The position numbers were made by a program, and so were the translations under genes. Shown here piece after piece: positions 23,133-34,867 of a DNA stretch of 64,000 nt. The notes under the pieces are model-generated. The model was not told where the DNA came from, did not search any database, and saw only the letters and a program-made list of their open reading frames with translations. Location of the stretch: NCBI GenBank assembly GCA_030407085.1, contig CM059587.1:82225001-82289000 (forward strand), given 5' to 3'. Each line of letters starts with the position of its first letter. The stretch's first letter is position 1. The stretch is from Trichopria drosophilae. Its lineage: Eukaryota > Arthropoda > Insecta > Hymenoptera > Diapriidae.

Positions 23133-26100
23133 TCTTCTAGATCTCAGGCCAGGGTGCACGTTTCGAATTGCCTTGAACCTTAGAAATTAAAGTCGTATTC
23201 TGAGCGAATCGAGCGTAAAGCAAGAAACTTCACTTTGAGATAAATTCAGTAAACAGGTATGCGCTATTTAAAGCAACATTGTAATAAATTTGAAAATTGA
23301 TTGATGACAAAAATTATGAAGCTCGAGGATGCGCAACGATTTGACTAAAGTGAGAAGCATCTCACAGTTTTTTTTGATTGAAAATGTGTTTGACTTTCTC
23401 CTGAAACGTTTTATCTGTTGGACATGAAAATTGAAATAAAAAAAATTTTCCTTCTTTTTCAATAACTTCACATTAACAACCCACAAAGCTTTCCTTTCGA
23501 TTTAAGTATTTACGCCAGTATAGTGTATTATCGATTTGATTGCCAGACAACTGGTACAAATACTTTATGTTAAGTAAAGTATGGAATCCACGTGACTCAG
23601 TTGGACGTTTACATTGTCCTTGACGGGAATTTGTCCTGCTTCAGTTTATCTCGTAATCGTACAATGTGTATATTACATGTAAACGCTTACATAGTAAGTT
23701 AATCATATGGACGTTCAATTTATAAAAAAAAATCGATGGGGTAAACTATAACAATATAACAATTTTCTTTATAAGTTCATTAAGTCACGAAACATCGAGG
23801 AGAAAGAAAGTATAAATAAATAACAACTCAACTAACCTAACTAATTTTCTGCCAGTTAAATTTCATTACAAATTTCTCTACTAAGCGTGGTATTAGTTGA
23901 AATATTAATCACCACTAGTTTAATACTAGAGTAATTGTGCTTACATGAAGTATTTCGTCAGAAATATAATAATTGCTCATACTATGTGATGAAATACATT
24001 TAGTAAATGTTTAAGCAAAAAAAAATGAAAAAAAAAATCCCAGTGATGGTAGCAATAGCAATAGTAATCTTAGTAGTAGTTCTAGTACATTTACTGCCAC
24101 TGCTGCTCTAGCAATCAGAATTAATGCAGCTGAAGCAATATAACTAGAAAAATTTGCATTAATCATCCCAGAAATATCTAGTTCTAAAATTCTCTTCGGA
24201 TTTACTTCAGATCTATAGTTATCGTGTGTATTTGTACTGTCAATTTTCTAGTACCGTTTAGTATCTTTCATAATCTGAATGCTATAGAGATGAAGTACCT
24301 TTGAAGATCATTTTTAGTTAAGTGCACCAATAAAATTAATGTGATGAAAATTAATAAAAAAATCAATTAAATTACAATATTAAATATAATATTGAGTGCG
24401 GTGCTGTCGAAATCTTATATTTTAATTTAAGATTATTCCTTTTAATACTGCTAGTAACTGTTCTTATCATTGTTTTTAATGTTGATCACAATGCACTTTT
24501 AGTAGAAATTAGTGAAAAACACATGCATGAAAAAGTGATCACAAAGATTTTTTTATTTACTATTTTAGATCATTGTTAGATGTCGATACTATAAACGTAG
24601 ATTTTATTTATAATCTCGGAAAATTGATAAAAATAAAAAAAAAATATGCATAATAGTACTTGTTTAAACATTATTCATTGCGCTAAGAAAATATATGTAC
24701 AGCCAACAAAATCAATTCTGTGCTTCAGTTAGATCATAAAACTGTTAGCCGCATTGTACATTAAAAAAATCAATTCGAAAAGGTAAAATCTTCCAATTAC
24801 CTTACTTTTGTAAGTGTTTACATTCGTAATATGGAAATTAAAATCGTTTGGTTGTGCCTGTAAAATGTCATTCCACGAAAAATCTTAGCAAATGGAATAT
24901 CATTATTTGCGGGCCACTGACGATTCCACGAGCGTGAAGGCAGCGAACAAAAATCATTTCGTACACTTTAATAGTTTTTGTGTCCGTAATATGCTGTATT
25001 AATGAGAGCAAGTTGTGTCTACTTCGCTTAACGTGTAGCAAAAAGTGCACTAAAAAAATGCAAGTAGACAAATCATCTTCATTCCTGAATAGATTACTTG
25101 CTGTTATGAAAAAAGGTTTCGACTGTTGCTTCTTTCCGTTTGGTTAGACCAAATTTCCACGCATGAATAAATACAAAAAAAAAATAGAAAATAAAAGAAA
25201 CAGATGACTATCCCCGATAGAAGCGGAAATGTAGCCAAAATTGATTTTTATTTGCATAAATTAACATTTTGTTTCTATGAGGGGTGTTAGGCGTATTTCT
25301 GTACGGGAAATAAAGATCTCGCAGTGAATTAAGAAGCGAGAGAGGGAAGAAAGACAAGAACGTATAAATACTGCGACAAACGCGGAATTTAGTGACATTT
25401 GATCGTTTTAACTACTTTTTTAGAGCTGATACGTGGACGAATTTTACAACGTTTCGCGCATTTTTATTTCGCAGTTTAGTTATGTAGTCACTAAATCGAG
25501 CGTTTAAGATAATAGAGAATGTAGAATGGACGTTTTCGAATCCTTGCAAAGTCGACTCAGATATGTAAAATAATAACTGAATGAGTTTGCATAATCGTGC
25601 AAGAAATGCCCTTTTCTAGACATCGTTAGTACAAAAAAAAGTATATATAACGCATCACGTAGAGTATGTAGATAGTTCAGGTTCTAAATTATTACAAGTC
25701 CCGACATGATTCGAAAATAATTTGTCTTTTGTGGAATGATTATTACGAGTGATTATTAAACAATACGGCAGTTATGTTTGTTTTTGGCTCCATTTTGCGG
25801 TTAGTTTGGAATTCAGTGTCGGACTTGAAGTAATTTAGATAGAACGCATATAGAAAAGGAAAATTGAAAAGGGTCGATTTTTAATAAGATCGACTCGATG
25901 TAATCTAAGTATGTTTTAAAGACTAATTAGGTACGTATGTCTGTTCTCGTAATGTAACGTCCGCGAGTGCACCTTGGCCCTAAGCGCAATTACGAAATAA
26001 AGCGTATAAATAAATTATGTTATGAAAAATATGAACCAAGTTATTTATAACATTAGTAGGAAATATATAAAAATTTGCGGGTAGGATGGTACTGTCTGCT

Positions 26101-26600
26101 CTTATTACTAACTGATATAAAGATTGAATATTATGAATAACGTATAAAGATAAAATGTCGTCAATCTTCGAGGACGCAAAAAACAAGTAGAATAAATGTA
26201 TGAATGTTTTACTATAACAATGACCTGATGTAATACGTGGCTTTTGAAACTAAATGGATGACGAGATGAATGCAAAGCGAGAAATCGTGCGTGAAAGAAA
26301 CGTGGCAAAATTGAAGGCTCACGGCAGCGCACAAACGAGTTCGATGTTCTTTTCACCGCACGTTATTAATAATGATCGTTTAACTTGCAAGTATAAAAGA
26401 GCAGTGCTGCTACGTTATTATGTGAACATATTGTTGCTAAGGTTTCTGATTATGTAAATTAAGAGCACAAAGTATGGGTGAAAAAAAAAGATTAATAAAG
26501 AGCAATTGAGAATAAAGCAACCGTCAATGACTTTTAGTATTATTTCTATTATCCTTAATTTCCTTAGTAATATTCTCCATTATTACTTATCCAATACCTA
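23133..26600 (+). other. Likely DOR 3' UTR and downstream spacer
   Basis: AATAAA occurs at 23283-23288, only 150 bases past the stop, and would allow a short 3' UTR. The stretch from about 25,200 to 26,520 is less AT-rich than the introns and ends with AATAAAG at 26494 and 26511, so a long alternative 3' UTR is possible. No exon of another gene is recognised. Confidence 0.3.
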
Positions 26601-26806
26601 CACGGAGAGAAATTTCTAGCTTTTGTATCGTGGTTTGCGATATGCTTTCGTTTCACAGCTTTCGCCTCCTCTAACAGGATGGAATCATCCTCCAACAGCT
26701 TGATTTAGTGCTTTTTAGTCATGGCCCACATAAAGAGGAAAGGAAAGCCGCGAAACAAAAGCTTGACATAAAACCATGGCTCCAAACCTAGAAATTTCTT
26801 TCCCTG
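26601..26806. mobile_element. CACGG-type MITE with TA duplication
   Basis: TA on both sides (26599-26600 and 26807-26808). The left end CACGGAGAGAAATTTCTAG pairs with the right end CTAGAAATTTCTTTCCCTG. It is related to the elements at 802 and 14000 by the CAC.G.GA.AAA terminus. Non-coding. Confidence 0.78.
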
Positions 26807-26831
26807 TATATAATACTATCTTATTTCAGGA

Positions 26832-27215
26832 GAGAACGTGATGGTTAAGTGGTTAGCATGCTCGACTGAACATTCCTCAGGTCGTGAGTTCGAATCCTTG
26901 TCCGGCAACTTTTTCTGTTTATTTCCAGAGTGGATAATTACTGTTATATTTAGAGACCTTCTGGGTGACGATACAAATTCGGGACTGCTACCGCCCTCGG
27001 TCGGTAGTCATCAGCACCGTGAATGGGTTTTCTGCGGTCGATGTGCCGTAAGTATTGTCTTGAATGAAAATAAGACAATATTTGCTCTGCGTCTGCTACG
27101 GCATAGACCGCCGGCTAACTGTCGACTTCTCGATTATGTATTGTTTACTTGTCTACATCGTCCTGTTAGGGATGATACGAATCTTGCCCATTAGTATAAA
27201 TGGCATAAAGTAGTA
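26832..27215 (+). repeat. tRNA-headed SINE-like repeat
   Basis: The first about 75 bases look like a tRNA. An A-box-like TGGTTAAGTGGTTAGCATG starts at about 26842 and a B-box GAGTTCGAATCC at about 26886. These are internal RNA polymerase III promoter elements. A GC-richer, non-coding body follows (GCATAGACCGCCGGCTAACT near 27102). No clear target duplication or A-tail was found. It could also be one degraded tRNA next to unrelated sequence. An overlapping 118-codon open frame is not considered a gene. Confidence 0.6.
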
Positions 27216-27549
27216 ATTAAATCTGACCTATTGTAATTGTGTGTTTCGATATAAGGCACCATGAATATAGTTGGCGGTATTTTAGAATAATATAAAGAAA
27301 AAATAAGAAATGAATACAGAAGGGGTCTTTAAATTGTTTTGTTTATATTTATTGTACTTGTTTACTTGCCTGCATGGCATTGTAGAAACATCAACGAGGT
27401 TGATAAATATCAGTTAGTTTGTGTCGCGAAGAAGATGACCAAGGATCGGTGGCAGTTCCAGTTTTGCACGCCGCGATATGGGTGAGTGTGTAACTTGTTT
27501 CACCCCAGATAATGTGGTTTTAGACGCTTCCATATTATTTAGGCGGACC

Positions 27550-28600
27550 ACCTCACCATTCTTCATGACAGTCGACCTGGAATTGAACACGACTTCATCA
27601 CTGTTTTAATCCCTTTCGATTTATCGAAAGCATTCGACACTATCGGTGAAACCATACCAAATTGGATGCACTAGTACCTTACTTGAAGCATGCAGATACT
27701 TCGTCAGTATATATGAAACTATCGCCCATTTAAACGGAGGCGTTGTCGAATTTTGGATCTAGTTAATGCGCTATCATATTATTTGCACACTGAACTACTT
27801 AAGCTCATGAACACTGCATTAAGGTACATTTCTCATTATGGTCGACTCCAAAATCTACGTACGTCGCGACGCCTTAATGTGGTGGTCTAAAGTACAGAAG
27901 AAGGGAGCTATAGTTACCTTGTTAAAAAGATCCAATGATTTGCAGACGTAAGTAAGACGGACATTGGAAAAGATCCTGTCAAACAGTTGCTGTCGTGGTC
28001 GTGTTAGGATTGGCAATGCAATTAAAATAACTGACAACAGCAGAGGTCTTAAAACATGGGGTGTTCCTCAGTCCAGAATGGTCCAGAAGATTACCCAAAT
28101 CTTGTGGACTTCGTGACTGAGGCCTGGTACAACTGGTGCACTACAATCGGAACTCTTCGAATCGATGGAGGATTTAAAACAAACATACCTCAAACAACAG
28201 AATGAAAGAAAATAATATCTTAAGGAAAAAATATGCTAAATAGGTTCGATGATTAAAAGGGTGAAGGATTGCGGGAACATTATTTCGGATCCTGATAATC
28301 AAATCCCGATCTTACCAGGTTGCTCCAGTATTTTCCAGGCAGAAGTCGTGGTCATTTTACAATGCACTCAGTTGAGACTAGGCAGTCGCCATTAAGGCAA
28401 TTGCAACGAAAGCAATCTGTGCTAAAATGATACAAGACTATCATGACTCTATGAATAAGGTGGGGAGGATGATGAGGGTAACCCTTGAATTGTTTCCAGG
28501 ACATGCAAGAATAAAGAGACTAAACAGCTTTTACAAAAAAGATTTCAGCAATTCATTATTTGATCTTGAGCTCTCCCTAATAAAAATGAAAACGTACGTG
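27550..28600 (+). pseudogene. Decayed LINE: reverse transcriptase and RNase H traces
   Basis: Three motif relics occur in order on the + strand. PFDLSKAFDTI at about 27618-27650 is the first RT aspartate motif. RVRIGNAIK and then GLKTWGVPQS at about 28000-28075 is the GVPQ motif. An RNase H-like segment has QAEVVVILQC at about 28337 and FPGHARIK at about 28490. Stops and frame changes between them show it is dead. RT plus RNase H suggests an I/R1/Jockey-side LINE. The 3' end at about 29570 may belong to the same copy. Confidence 0.65.
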
Positions 28601-28710
28601 TACGCTTAATATACGATTTCGCGCTTGCAAAATGCTTTAAGTACGCTCAAGTTGCAGAATGAATCGTGAATTTGGATATTTAAGCGTACGCGTACGCTTC
28701 CATTTTTACC
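28580..28710. mobile_element. Small inverted-repeat element (about 130 bp)
   Basis: AAAAACGTACGTGTACGCTTAA-like sequence near 28590 (GAAAACGTACGTGTACGCTT) pairs with AAGCGTACGCGTACGCTTCC near 28682, extended by TAAAAATG and CATTTTTA at the edges. Non-coding. It lies within or beside the LINE relic. Confidence 0.55.
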
Positions 28711-29449
28711 AGGACGACCTAGGATTGCCCATGAAAAGAATCATTGGGTATTCAAATGTTAAATTTCAACGTTTTCCTTCAGTAACTGGAATAAGCTCAA
28801 AGTCGTAACTTCTAGTGTAAAGTATCGTTACATAAGGCGAGGGCCAATTACTTTCTTTGCACCACGTGTAGGTAGTTTTCTGTTTGAAATTATTGTGTAC
28901 ATTTATTCAACTTTTTTAATTCCAGCCATTCGATAGATCATTTCTCAATAAGATATGAATTATTCCGTCACTCACTGTTCACGATGGAACTAGGAACAAA
29001 CTTGTTGGTTTTGTTTGGAAGGAAAGAGACCTCAGAACATGACAGTAGGTGAAAGATATAAAGGAATAATATAACTGTGCATGCAATAAAATTATTTATG
29101 ATCCTCCATTCATTAATATTAAAAAATCGTTACACTACACGTATATTATATGCACAATGTGATTGAGTAGGAAACTTTTGGAATGGACTCTATGTAGAGT
29201 CGCTGTGTCTTTTCCCATACAAAATCGCCAACCAAATTCCTAATAGCTTAGCTGCCCGGCTTATAAATCCACATCAAACTTGACTACTATTTCCGGTATT
29301 ATTCCCTACTGCTCTGAGTAATATGAACTATGGTGGATAAATTATATTTTGTCCAGTCGAATGGAGTAGTTTAGCTCATTAAAATATAAAATGAGATATT
29401 GTAACACAACACGAAAAGGGAATTTTGTCATAAATTTCAAGTTCAGTCT

Positions 29450-29571
29450 GTAGTAACTCAATGGAGTTGTTGCTCGCCTTTTGGCATTTGTGTCGTCATT
29501 TTCTTTTGTATCATTTTGTGTTTATATTTTGTATTGCCAATAAAGATAATTATTATTATTATTATCATATC
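29450..29571 (+). repeat. LINE 3' end with ATT repeat tail
   Basis: GTATTGCCAATAAAGATAAT is followed by an ATT microsatellite at about 29550-29566. The same arrangement, CCAATAAAGACAAATT plus ATT repeats, occurs at 56217-56252. An AATAAAG signal followed by a short tandem tail is typical of CR1/Jockey-type LINE 3' ends. Confidence 0.6.
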
Positions 29572-32049
29572 GTCTAATAGCATGTATCGTCTTCAATACA
29601 AATGTCTTCAGAAAGACACGAGTTTGTTCTTTGGTAATATGAAATTCTGGATGTAAAAACAGTCAAGCAACGCCGGAAATTTTTATTATTTTATTCAAAC
29701 ATTTTCTTGTTTAAGGATCGGTGTTGGTTATTCACTTCTTTACTTCACAGCTTAAAGGTTCCGCGCACCTAGAGAAACTCAGAAATAGTATATTTTTAGG
29801 ATTTTTGTTTGTTAAAAGATTACATGTATTATAAATACTCAACTTTTTATAGTGCATTGAGGAAGTTGACCAAAAGATTTCGGATATTTTAATGCATATT
29901 CCTATGGCCATAAAAGTCATAGGAGCCTATAGTTCAATACATTTTCCTGCCTAGTCTACTTGTAGTGTGATTAATCCATCCAAATTAGACACAAAAAGTC
30001 TTCACTGGAGGTGTAAAGAAAAGCTTATTTTTTAGTTCTTGTATAGACTTGTAAGTTTTTTTTGGAGGATGGGATATTTGATAGCACAGGAACTTTTAGC
30101 TATGAAAGAAACTAAGCATATTTTCTGAACTTTTTATTATATTACATTTTTCGTTATTCAAAGCTATATTTAAGATATTAAATGCTTAAAATACCAAAAA
30201 TGTATAAAAAGATTAAATTAAGGCAAAAAAATGTTTTTAACGGGTTTTTGAAATGTTTTAAATATTGGACAGAAATTACTCTTAAAGTGGATTTTTAAGA
30301 AAACTTATGAATGTATTTTAAGTGCTTTCACTCTCGCTATAAAATAAATAATTTAATTACAAATTAAGAACTTTGGAATATCTATTTTATTTATTTAGCG
30401 CTTTAATTAGTCAATGTCTAAAAATAGTATGGAAATTAAAGAATGATATTTATACTTTTGATTTAACGTTTAAAACACACAAACATACGAATCGATGGAT
30501 CAGTATGGGGTTACTCCCCATAAAACATATCAAAGGGTGTTTTATGTAACATACACTTCGTTGATCCCGTTGACTAATCCAGAGTATAGCGCTAAAAGCT
30601 GGACACGTCAGCACAGGGGTGTAAATTCCATACATGCAAAGTTCATTTCGGTTAAAGCATCAAATCTGATATCGAAAAAAATGTAAGTTTAAAGTGTTTG
30701 AACGGTTTAAGTTTAGTACTACAAAACAACTTAGATAAGAAACGCTGTTCAAATAAGATTCAAGAATATGCAAAAAATATAAGATACCATTCTTCTGATA
30801 CTCCAGCATTTATTCAAGGTCAAATAAATGGACATTTTACCATCCGTTTTGAAACAAACAACTTTTATTGATTCTACTTTCCTCTAAGGTATTATTAAAT
30901 CTAAACTTCAAGGGATATGAGTTTTTCGTGTGTTGGTGATAAGCATTAGGAATAAAATTAAATGTACATTTGCATTGAAATATGTCTAATAACTGTAGTC
31001 TTAAATTAAATTAAATGTTGTTTTAGAGAATTGAATGGTAAACTTTCGGCAACTTTGATACTTCTGATGCTGACGGTTTATTGTCTTTTTTTATGAAGAA
31101 GTTTTCAAGGCGACTTCGTTTTCTCCCGTTTTTTTCTTTTGTAAGGATTTTTGTTTTTTCATAATCAAAATCGTGTCCAGTTCCTAGTCTATCCTAAGTT
31201 AGACCTGGAAACTGTTCATTTTTTCCTGCAAAAAAGGATTTTTTTGTATGTCCAGTATACGATTTTTTACAATGAAGACAAGGAATTTTATAGACCACTC
31301 CACTTTGTCTTTCGAGCGGTAATTTATTTTTTCCTGGTTTAATTTGTGCATTATTGGTTTGGAAGGGAGTTCAGACTAATTTTAACTTTTTAAATGTGAA
31401 CGTATTGTCAAGATGTTTGGAAAGTCCTTTGATATACCGAGTTGAGTATAATAATTATCTATTTTCGGTGTATGTAATTTAATTATAAGTATGGTGCGAC
31501 TAGTATGACATGTGTCGCCATTTCCTGTTTAAAATCACAAAATCAATAAACGACTATCTCAAGATCGGAGGGGCCCAATGTTCGATTCGTGACATGTGGT
31601 ACAAAAAATGCAGGGAAAAGACAATAGAATATTACTGTAGAAAGCAAATTTGTATATTTCCCTTATTCAGGACTAATTTGAAATCGTTTTAAAATTGTTT
31701 TATTTCTTTAAAAAAATATTTCTCATCTATTTATATTTTAATACTTTATTAATGTTTCCAATCACGTGATGTGTAAAATATAAACTTAAAAACTTGTAAG
31801 AAGTCTTAAAAATTGTAAGATGTATCAAATACTTATCAGAAAGAGCTTTTAAAGTGATCTTGAAAAAAGTATGCGTGGATTTTAAGAGCTCTACGAATCT
31901 CTCAAATATGAAGTCTCAGAAAAGACTCATTATTTGAGAGTTTTGATATATAAAATAAATAATATAAATGAAAGCAAATTTTTAGAATTATTGATTCAAT
32001 TTTTGTATCTTAATTATTAATTTATATGATTCTTACCCGAGTTCCTTCA
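29572..32049. other. Intergenic, no gene recognised
   Basis: AT-rich sequence with several 60-63 codon open frames lacking motifs. Nothing supports a gene. Confidence 0.5.
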
Positions 32050-32909
32050 CTCTAAAATTATTGGACTTAATTGCGGAGTCCAAGAGAGAGTAATCGTTAA
32101 TTTTCACTCCTTTAGGCTTCAGTTTTACTCTCTTGGAGTCATATTTGCTCCTTTGGGGTATTTCATGCTAGGTTTGAATCCCTTTACCGGTGTAGTTATA
32201 TACTGCATCGAAAACTGGTTACTACGTGGCCGGCCGACATACATGTTTTATTTCAACTTTTTATAACTTATTCAATTCTGAGAATTTTGAAAAAAAGAAA
32301 TTATTCGTTAGAGTTTTTCACATGTAATGAAGAATGAACAAATTATATATCTCAATAAACAATAAACAAAGTTTTTCAGGGCCTCGAAGCACATGACCCG
32401 TTGGTCATCGGCTGCCACCAACTTTAAACATTCATTACTTTTTGACTATTAGACCAATACAGATAAAACTTTCCAGAAAATTTGTTCATACCTTTATCAA
32501 CAACTTTCTTGCTGACAGTTTTCGAATACTCGAAACTTGCTCGATAAACGAAGAGCCAGAAGGTATATTTTGCAGTTGCGTAGAAAAAAATTAATAACTT
32601 TATTATTTATTGAGATATATAATTTATTATTTCACCATTAGATGCCGAAATCTCTAACGAACAATTTCTTTTTTCATTCGTTTCAAAACCTTCAAAATTG
32701 ACTATATTATAGCGAGTTGAAATAAAAAAGCCGGCCGCGTAGTAACTAGTCTTGTCTATACGGCATTCAGTCGCCTTTCTCTTTTTCCGTATTTATTGAC
32801 GCCATTAAACTACATTTTGACTCCAAAGAACTCAAATGTAGTTCAGCTCGACCTACCTCATTTTCTACTCCTTTGGACTGAAATTTGAGTCCAATAATTT
32901 TAGACGGAG
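32050..32909. mobile_element. Inverted-repeat DNA element, 0.86 kb
   Basis: The left end CTCTAAAATTATTGGACTTA pairs with the right end GAGTCCAATAATTTTAGACG. Further in, CGTGGCCGGCC and GCCGGCCGCGTAGTAAC pair, as do TATATCTCAATAAA and TTTATTGAGATATATAA. The arms are several hundred bases with a short centre. No transposase or clear target duplication. Confidence 0.72.
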
Positions 32910-34431
32910 ATTTCATTCAATAGAATGGAGATCATACAATAATAATGCAAAATTGTGATAACACTTGCTATAAATATCTTAAAAGCATATCTTTTTTCTT
33001 TATCCACCTGTTTGCATATGAAGTAAATATCATACGATTTCATTTTGGTTTTAATAGCCATCTAGTGTCTCTGGAAGAAACACTTCATCCCTTAAGACCG
33101 AATCAAATTCTAAATTATGCACTAGGAATAACAGGTGCCCCTTGTAAAGATGCTAGCGTCCATACTGCACGTAGCGACGACGAACCACACTAACTTCCAA
33201 TTTAAATTGAGATTCCTATTACAGTAGAACCTCACACTAGTGAAACTGGGTTTATTTTTTTCTCTCACATTAATGAACTGACAAATTTTCACGATTTCTC
33301 AAAGATTTGAAAAGTTATTGCTATTTTTTAGTGTGGAGTAAATACATAAATACATATAGAACTTTACGGTATTTGTGATACCTACATACACAGACATATA
33401 AAATGAGCACTAGCGTAAGGTACACTAGTGCGAGAACTTCACTAGTTACTTAGAAGTAGCAGAAATATTTATTTGCGAGCGGTTTATGCAAGAAATGTGT
33501 ATACTAAACAGAATTCTTACCAATAAACACAAATTTCTCAATTAATTAAAATGTAAAATGCAATCAGCCTGATATCATGGCTCTCTGTTATATTATCATA
33601 ACGTCTTTTATTTTCATTCGCGTCAGAGTGATTCAAGTAAAATATTTCCACAATAATGAATAATTGAATTTTGTTTCTACCGCAGTCAAAATGTCTTCCA
33701 GTGTACTTTCTTCATTTACAAAATAGATTCAACTATTTTGAAATAGTCATTTCAGAAAATTACTACCTTCACTCAGAGAAATTGTATAAGAAATTGTCAT
33801 AAAAAATATGGAAAAGAGTCAATATTTACTTTTTAAAAATATTTGTAAACTATATATATCATAGCGTATAAAAAGTCCACTTTTCTCATTTCGTTAGGAT
33901 AACGATTTCGTTAAGATAAACAAGGAAACAAAGAGAAAAACAACAAATCAATACTGCGCTAGGTTTGTGAATGTCACACTCTAGCCAGTTAAAAAATGTA
34001 TTATGCAACGCCATTATACACACAAATTTCAATGTCCTTTAACTAGTCTATAGATACACGTGCGTATAAGACAATCATTAAGTATTATCATATCTTGACG
34101 TCCGATGGTCCTTCTTATGACCAAATGAAAATTCACTTCAATAAACACACGGAGTGCGGCAGTCTTTACTCTTTTTTTCTCTAGACGTTTCAAACAAACT
34201 CGTATTCATTTTCAAGAGGTTACTGCAGTAACCGTTTTCGATCCTATTGTGCGATCAATCATTCCGTTTTAGTAGACTTTTAGTTTGTCCGTATATTCTC
34301 CGTTACACATTTTACATAGAATTGTGTACACACAATTAACTTCATCTGTAATTTTGTCTCTTTCTTTTATTTTAGTGAAAATCGAGGAAAGGTTGTTTTA
34401 TTTGTGGCAATATTACGTAGTATATCACATT
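32910..34431. other. Intergenic between foldback element and heparanase 3' end
   Basis: No gene is recognised; it includes the pogo-like element at 33222. An 82-codon open frame at 32945-33193 has no identifiable domain. Confidence 0.45.
33222..33447. mobile_element. pogo-like MITE, diverged copy
   Basis: It begins after TA with CAGTAGAACCTCACACTAGT. The right side contains CACTAGTGCGAGAACTTCAC, an imperfect inverted match. The right boundary is uncertain. The left terminus matches the element at 5916. Confidence 0.5.
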
Positions 34432-34437
34432 TTTATT
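34432..34437 (-). terminator. Poly(A) signal AATAAA for heparanase
   Basis: AATAAA on the minus strand, about 160 bases past the stop codon, at the expected distance for a short 3' UTR. Confidence 0.5.
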
Positions 34438-34596
34438 AGTATACATTCTTAGAAAAATGGTTACATTATAAAACTTAATACTATTGATTTGCGGACATAT
34501 ACGAGCCCGCGCTTTTTATAGATGTCCAAACATCACTCACACAGACGCCATATTTGTAATATTAACGTCAATATCATTCTATTCTTAAACTAATTT

Positions 34597-34867
34597 TTAC
34601 TCCAGGCAGGCTTCTATTTCTTCGGCAGGAATGACTATGAACACCATTGAATATGCTGGAATAATAATCATGGCATCTGAATGGACTTTCACGGGAGTGA
34701 AATTCGGAAGACTTCCATCCTGATGCAACTTCAGAATTTCATCATTCAATTTAATATTTCTGTTGAAAGAAACAATTTTCTTAGAATCAAAAACTATCAT
34801 AATTTTGTTCATCAAAAAAAGGTGTGGAGTTGGTAACCGTGGGGAATCTTTCGGTACAATAGCGTTT
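34597..34867 (-). CDS. Heparanase exon 5 (C-terminal)
   Basis: The acceptor reads CTTACTGTAG ending at 34868; the stop TAA is at 34599-34597. It encodes the last strands of the C-terminal beta-sandwich (SFNRNIKLNDEILKLHQDG, then IPAYSMVFIVIP), matching the LNG...LPAFSYSFFVI end of heparanases. The chosen acceptor keeps the frame with exon 4; a nearer AG, before ATTCCCC, would not. Confidence 0.85.
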
